Below, piece by piece: positions 60,436 to 64,000 of a DNA stretch of 64,000 nucleotides. The translations under genes were made by a program, and so were the position numbers. Under the pieces are notes generated by a model. The model made no database searches, was not told the origin of the DNA, and saw nothing but the letters and a program-made list of their open reading frames with translations. Every line of letters begins with the position of its first letter. Position 1 is the stretch's first letter. This stretch comes from Bradyrhizobium erythrophlei (GTDB taxonomy: Bacteria; Pseudomonadota; Alphaproteobacteria; Rhizobiales; Xanthobacteraceae), in contig FSRD01000002.1 in NCBI GenBank assembly GCA_900129675.1, positions 434,001 through 498,000 on the forward strand, written 5' to 3'.

Positions 60436-61476
60436 TCAGCCGATCTCCTTCCGCACCATCGCCGCGGCGTCGCACATCGCCTTCAGCTTCCCGAACGCGA
60501 CATGGCGCGGCATGTATTTCATCCCGCAATCCGGCGCCACCACGAGCCGGTCGGCGGCAACATGCTTGAGGCCGTTGCGAATCCGGCCGGCGACGACTTC
60601 CGCCGTTTCGATCTCGGGATTGCCGAGGTCGAGCACGCCGAGCATGATCTTCTTGTTGGACAAATCCTTGAGCGCGCCGAGATCGAGTTTCGGCTGTGCC
60701 GCCTCGATTGAAATCTGCTCGGCGCAGGTTTCGGCGAGTTCGGCAAGGAAGGAATAGCCGGCGGGCTTTGTCGAGCCCGGCACCACCGCCGCATAGCCAA
60801 AGCACAGATGCACCACGGTCGGCACGGTGATGCCCTGTAGCGCGCGGTTGATGGCCTTCACCGCATAGCGCTTCGCCAGATCCGGATTGTTGCGGACCCA
60901 GGGCTCGTCGAGCTGGATCACGTCGGCGCCGGCCCTCTGGAGGTCGAGCGCTTCGGCATTGACGGCCTCCGCGAACGCCATCGCCAGTTCTTCGTCGTCC
61001 TTGTAGAACTCGTTCTTGGCCTGCTGGCTCATCGTGAACGGGCCGGGCAGCGTGATCTTGGCGGCGCGATCGGTGTTTTTGCGCAAAAATTCCATGTCGT
61101 GCAGTTCGACCGGCTGGCCGCGCTTTACCGCCCCCACGACGCGCGGCACCGGGGTTTGGGTCCCGTTGCGCGCGGTGATGATGGCAGGATTGTCGGCATC
61201 GATGCCGTCAAGCGCGGTCGCAAAGCGGTTGGAATAGCTCTCGCGGCGGATTTCGCCGTCAGTCACGACGTCGATGCCGGCGCGCTCCATGTCTCTGATG
61301 GCAACGATGGTGGCATCGTCCTTGGCTTCCTCGAGATGTTCGGCCGGCAACCGCCACATCGCGTGCATGCGGGTGCGCGGCACCGATTTCGACAGCATCG
61401 CGCGATCGACCAGCCATTCAGGCTGCGGGTAACTTCCGACCACAGTGGTCGGCAGCAGATGTCTGGGCAGATTCAT
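60436..61476 (-). CDS. MetE C-terminal-like cobalamin-independent methyltransferase
   Basis: The 346-residue protein has only the catalytic C-terminal barrel of cobalamin-independent methionine synthase (LPTTVVGSYPQPEWL, DVVTDGEIRRESY, IQLDEPWVRNNP). The zinc-site residues lie in VHLCFGY and VAPDCGMKYM. Stand-alone proteins of this type methylate thiols such as homocysteine or a non-canonical acceptor. It starts after GGAGG and follows the FAH-family gene by 36 bp, so one operon is likely. Confidence 0.85.
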   Translation of the reverse strand: MNLPRHLLPTTVVGSYPQPEWLVDRAMLSKSVPRTRMHAMWRLPAEHLEEAKDDATIVAIRDMERAGIDVVTDGEIRRESYSNRFATALDGIDADNPAIITARNGTQTPVPRVVGAVKRGQPVELHDMEFLRKNTDRAAKITLPGPFTMSQQAKNEFYKDDEELAMAFAEAVNAEALDLQRAGADVIQLDEPWVRNNPDLAKRYAVKAINRALQGITVPTVVHLCFGYAAVVPGSTKPAGYSFLAELAETCAEQISIEAAQPKLDLGALKDLSNKKIMLGVLDLGNPEIETAEVVAGRIRNGLKHVAADRLVVAPDCGMKYMPRHVAFGKLKAMCDAAAMVRKEIG

Positions 61477-61512
61477 GATGTCCTCCCTCTTGTTATTTTC
61501 GTGCGCGGCCAG

Positions 61513-62382
61513 TCAAGCGGCCTGCGTCGCCGCGGCCGCCACCTCGTCCTTGACCGGATTGCTGAGAATGCCGATGCCGGAAACCTCGACCTCGACGACG
61601 TCGCCATCCTTCATCCACAGCGGCGGCGTGCGATAGGCGCCGACGCCGCCTGTCGTGCCGGTCACGATGACGTCGCCGGGCGCGAGCTCGGTAAAGGTCG
61701 AGCAATAGGCGATCAAAGCGGGGACATCGAACACGAGGTCCGAGATCGGCGCGGCCTGCACCTCGACGCCGTTGAGGCGGGTGGCGATGGTCTGCTTGCT
61801 GATATCGGGAAGTTCATCTGATGTGACCATCCACGGCCCGAAGCCGCCGGTGCCGGCAAAGTTCTTGCCCGGCGCGAATTGCGAGGTGTGGCGCTGCCAG
61901 TCGCGAATGCTGCCGTCATTGTAGCAGGCATAGCCCGCGACATGTTTCAGCGCCGCTTCGCGCGAAATGCGCCGGCCGGCCTTGCCGATGATGACGGCCA
62001 TCTCGCCTTCGTAATCGAAGCGCTCGGATTCCAGCGGACGGATCATCGGCTGGCCGCCGCCGACCTGGCTGTTGGCAAAGCGGGTAAAGATCATCGGATG
62101 CGGCGGCGTCGGATGACCGCTTTCGGCGAGATGCGTGGCGTAGTTGACGCCGATGCAGAAGATCTTGTCCGGATCGGGCACGGTCGGCAGCAGTTCGATG
62201 TCTTTCAGGGCGTAGTCCGCCCGTTCGCCCTGCAAGGCCTTGAGTTCGTCAAGCGATCCCTTCGCTAGCAGTGTCTTGAGTGTGGGATAGCCCTTGAGCC
62301 GCTTTGCAACGTCGATCACGCCTGCGTCCGTTACGATGCCGTAGCTTGCCGCGCCGGCCGCCTTGAAACTTGCGATCTTCAT
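61513..62382 (-). CDS. fumarylacetoacetate hydrolase-family protein
   Basis: The 289-residue protein has an N-terminal FAH cap and the catalytic FAH fold: KIFCIGVNYATHLAESG, the metal-binding ESERFDYEGEMAVIIGK, and APGDVIVTGTTGGVGAYR near the end. Relatives hydrolyse or decarboxylate ring-cleavage products (fumarylpyruvate, acylpyruvate, 2-hydroxyhepta-2,4-diene-1,7-dioate). Together with the DOPA-dioxygenase-like gene it hints at aromatic catabolism. ATG 62382 has AGAAGG upstream. Confidence 0.88.
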   Translation of the reverse strand: MKIASFKAAGAASYGIVTDAGVIDVAKRLKGYPTLKTLLAKGSLDELKALQGERADYALKDIELLPTVPDPDKIFCIGVNYATHLAESGHPTPPHPMIFTRFANSQVGGGQPMIRPLESERFDYEGEMAVIIGKAGRRISREAALKHVAGYACYNDGSIRDWQRHTSQFAPGKNFAGTGGFGPWMVTSDELPDISKQTIATRLNGVEVQAAPISDLVFDVPALIAYCSTFTELAPGDVIVTGTTGGVGAYRTPPLWMKDGDVVEVEVSGIGILSNPVKDEVAAAATQAA

Positions 62383-62564
62383 GATTGAACACCTTCTTCG
62401 ATGGTTGAAACATAGGGGGCGATAGGAAACACGATCTCGCCCGAGCGTATGGGAACGCAGGCGGGCGGAAAATCCTGATGGAAGCGGGCGCCGAGTGCGC
62501 TGGCATGGTCGAGAGAACTTTCGAGATGGTCCATCGCGCCTGAAGGCAAATCGTGCAGCACCAT
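62379..62564 (-). CDS. possible short ORF coupled to the FAH gene
   Basis: A 61-residue frame (ending IAPYVSTIEEGVQS) has its TGA overlapping the FAH-family ATG (ATGA), as in coupled genes. Its sequence is not recognised, and its ribosome site is poor. It could be the remnant of a longer gene or a chance frame. Confidence 0.25.
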   Translation of the reverse strand: MVLHDLPSGAMDHLESSLDHASALGARFHQDFPPACVPIRSGEIVFPIAPYVSTIEEGVQS

Positions 62565-62694
62565 CAGGCTCCATGGCTGTGTGCGGCATTTTCAGCTATC
62601 GTCAATCGAAAATCGATTTTCTTACCATGGTACCGTGGTTGCCTTATCGTGACGGGGCGGAACATATCCGCGATGGCTCGCGTCCGATCGCAGG

Positions 62695-64000
62695 CTAGGC
62701 TGCTTGCGTCGTCCGCGGCTTTTTCTGGTTGAGCAAGGCGAGAATCTGGTCGGCTGCCATCGGTCGGCCGACGAGATAGCCCTGAACTTCGTCGCAGTCG
62801 GTCTGACGCAGATACTCGAGCTGATCAGCCGTTTCGACGCCTTCCGCCACCACGCCGATCCGCAGGTCTTGCGCCAGTCCGATCACCGATTTCACGATCG
62901 CCGCACAATCCGGCTGTTCCAGCATGTCACGGATGAAGGACTGATCGATCTTGATGCGGCTCAAGGGCAATTTTCGCAAGTAAGTCAGCGACGAGAACCC
63001 CGTCCCAAAATCGTCGAGGGCCACGGTCACTCCCAATTGCAGGAGTGAATTCAGGATCGAGGATGCCGATCCGTATTTGGAAATCAGCATCGATTCGGTG
63101 ATTTCGATTTCAAGCCGGCTGGGTGAAACCCCGGCTTGGGCGAGCGCCTGCACGGTGGTCTGCAGAATGCCCATGTTACGAAATTGAGCCGCGGAGAAAT
63201 TCACGGCGACCCTGATGTCATCCGGCCAATTCGAAAGCGCCAAACAGGCGCGCTGGACGACCCATTCGCCAATCTGGTGGATCAGTCCGGTCTCCTCGGC
63301 AATTGGAATGAATTCACTTGGTGGAACGAGTCCGCGCACGGGGTGCTGCCAACGCAGCAGTGCCTCGAAGCCGGTTATCCGGTTGGCGCGTAGATCGAGA
63401 AACGGCTGGTACACGAGAAACAGCTCGTTCCGCGCGACGGCTCCTTCCAGATCCCGCTGCAACGCACGGCGGTCGCGCGCCGATTTGTCGTCGCTGGCCT
63501 CGAAGAAGCGGATCGTGCCCGGCCCCGATTTCTTGGCGCGATAGAGCGCGATGTCGGCATGTTTCAGGAGATCGTGGGGCGTGTTGCCGTCTCGCGGTGC
63601 CAAAGCAATTCCGATACCGGTGGCACCGGCGATCTCGAATCCCTCGATCAGGAACGGATCGGCAAAGGCGGCGACGAACCGTTCGGCGATCTCGAATGCG
63701 TGTTCCGGCCTGGTCAGATTTGCCATGATCAGCGCAAATTCATCCCCGCCGATGCGCGCGACGTGTTCGGCCGCCCGCGTGCACCGTCGTAACCTTGCCG
63801 CCACTTGAACGAGAAATTCATCGCCGGCGGGGTGGCCGAACCTGTCGTTCACCTCCTTGAAGCGATCGAGGTCGAGCAGGAGGACGGCGAATTCCTCGCC
63901 GGAATGATCCAGCCTCCGCAAGGCGCCTTCGAGGGTCTCGTTGAAGGCAACGCGGTTTGGCAGGTGCGTCAGGGGATCCTGACGGACGGTCCTCTCGGCC
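62695..64000 (-). CDS. GGDEF/EAL cyclic-di-GMP protein, 5' end outside the window
   Basis: The visible ~430 residues begin in the GGDEF domain (DPLTHLPNRVAFNE at the window edge) with the intact active-site RIGGDEFAL and a degenerate product-inhibition site (RAAE instead of RxxD). The EAL domain follows with ITGFEALLRWQHP, VNFSAAQFRN, ALDDFGTGFSSL and KIDQSFI, so phosphodiesterase activity is plausible. The N-terminal sensory part lies beyond position 64000. The C-terminus is complete (KKPRTTQAA). Confidence 0.92.
   Translation of the reverse strand, partial: AERTVRQDPLTHLPNRVAFNETLEGALRRLDHSGEEFAVLLLDLDRFKEVNDRFGHPAGDEFLVQVAARLRRCTRAAEHVARIGGDEFALIMANLTRPEHAFEIAERFVAAFADPFLIEGFEIAGATGIGIALAPRDGNTPHDLLKHADIALYRAKKSGPGTIRFFEASDDKSARDRRALQRDLEGAVARNELFLVYQPFLDLRANRITGFEALLRWQHPVRGLVPPSEFIPIAEETGLIHQIGEWVVQRACLALSNWPDDIRVAVNFSAAQFRNMGILQTTVQALAQAGVSPSRLEIEITESMLISKYGSASSILNSLLQLGVTVALDDFGTGFSSLTYLRKLPLSRIKIDQSFIRDMLEQPDCAAIVKSVIGLAQDLRIGVVAEGVETADQLEYLRQTDCDEVQGYLVGRPMAADQILALLNQKKPRTTQAA

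Overview
The window looks like a chromosomal segment of an alphaproteobacterium of the Bradyrhizobium/Rhodopseudomonas/Afipia group. The evidence is ALAS-type HemA, DUF3551 and DUF1275 proteins, a high-GC coding bias, an sdhE-sdhCDAB operon and a NodT-type efflux lipoprotein. I saw no tRNA, rRNA, CRISPR array or replication origin. The right edge cuts a GGDEF/EAL gene.

Layout. 1-3.7 kb: gene-poor DNA with a small secreted DUF3551 protein, a LysR and an AraC regulator, and two copies of a diverged ~150 bp leader repeat. 3.77-11.9 kb: a C4-dicarboxylate block, sdhE-sdhC-sdhD-sdhA-sdhB-fumC-[cobT]-malic enzyme, in which cobT sits between two copies of the fumC/malic-enzyme junction. 11.9-16.2 kb: DUF1275, a truncated ThrE-like gene, a FUSC-like gene and PoxB. 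16.3-22 kb: an IS3 relic, then three double-glycine leader ORFs. The third is fused in frame to a large cadherin/RTX surface or secreted protein that carries a single-base frameshift. 22-26.4 kb: DUF1614, a phage terminase relic, small secreted proteins, an amidinotransferase and a convergent Gdx/SugE guanidinium exporter. 26.7-28.1 kb: a complete IS701-family element with CTAG duplications.

28.4-34.9 kb: formaldehyde dehydrogenase with an HD-domain partner, then an EmrB-EmrA-NodT tripartite efflux operon. 35.2-35.8 kb: a VapBC-type toxin-antitoxin pair. 36-41 kb: a peroxide-defence group, katA, hemA, hemH and oxyR, all on the minus strand, with OxyR-like ATAG-N7-CTAT palindromes upstream of katA and of oxyR. 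41.5-46 kb: a PD40/TolB-like protein, then an OprP/O-type porin split by an IS1182-family element, again at CTAG. 46.2-50.4 kb: a sulfite-oxidase-like molybdoenzyme, DUF202, a second DUF3551, and a YeiH-like exporter with internal deletions next to a YeiE-like LysR regulator. 51-57.3 kb: a 2084-residue kinase-ATPase-GAF-PAS-histidine kinase. 58.5-62.4 kb: a LuxR/pseudo-HtrA pair, a DOPA-dioxygenase-like protein, a MetE-C-like protein and an FAH-family hydrolase. 62.7-64 kb: a partial GGDEF/EAL protein.

The coherent functional units are TCA/anaplerotic metabolism, peroxide defence with haem supply, drug efflux, a possible guanidino-compound pair and a possible sulfite-handling group. The most unusual regions are the double-glycine leader/RTX locus, the cobT insertion with a duplicated gene junction, and several freshly broken genes (porin, RTX, ThrE, YeiH).
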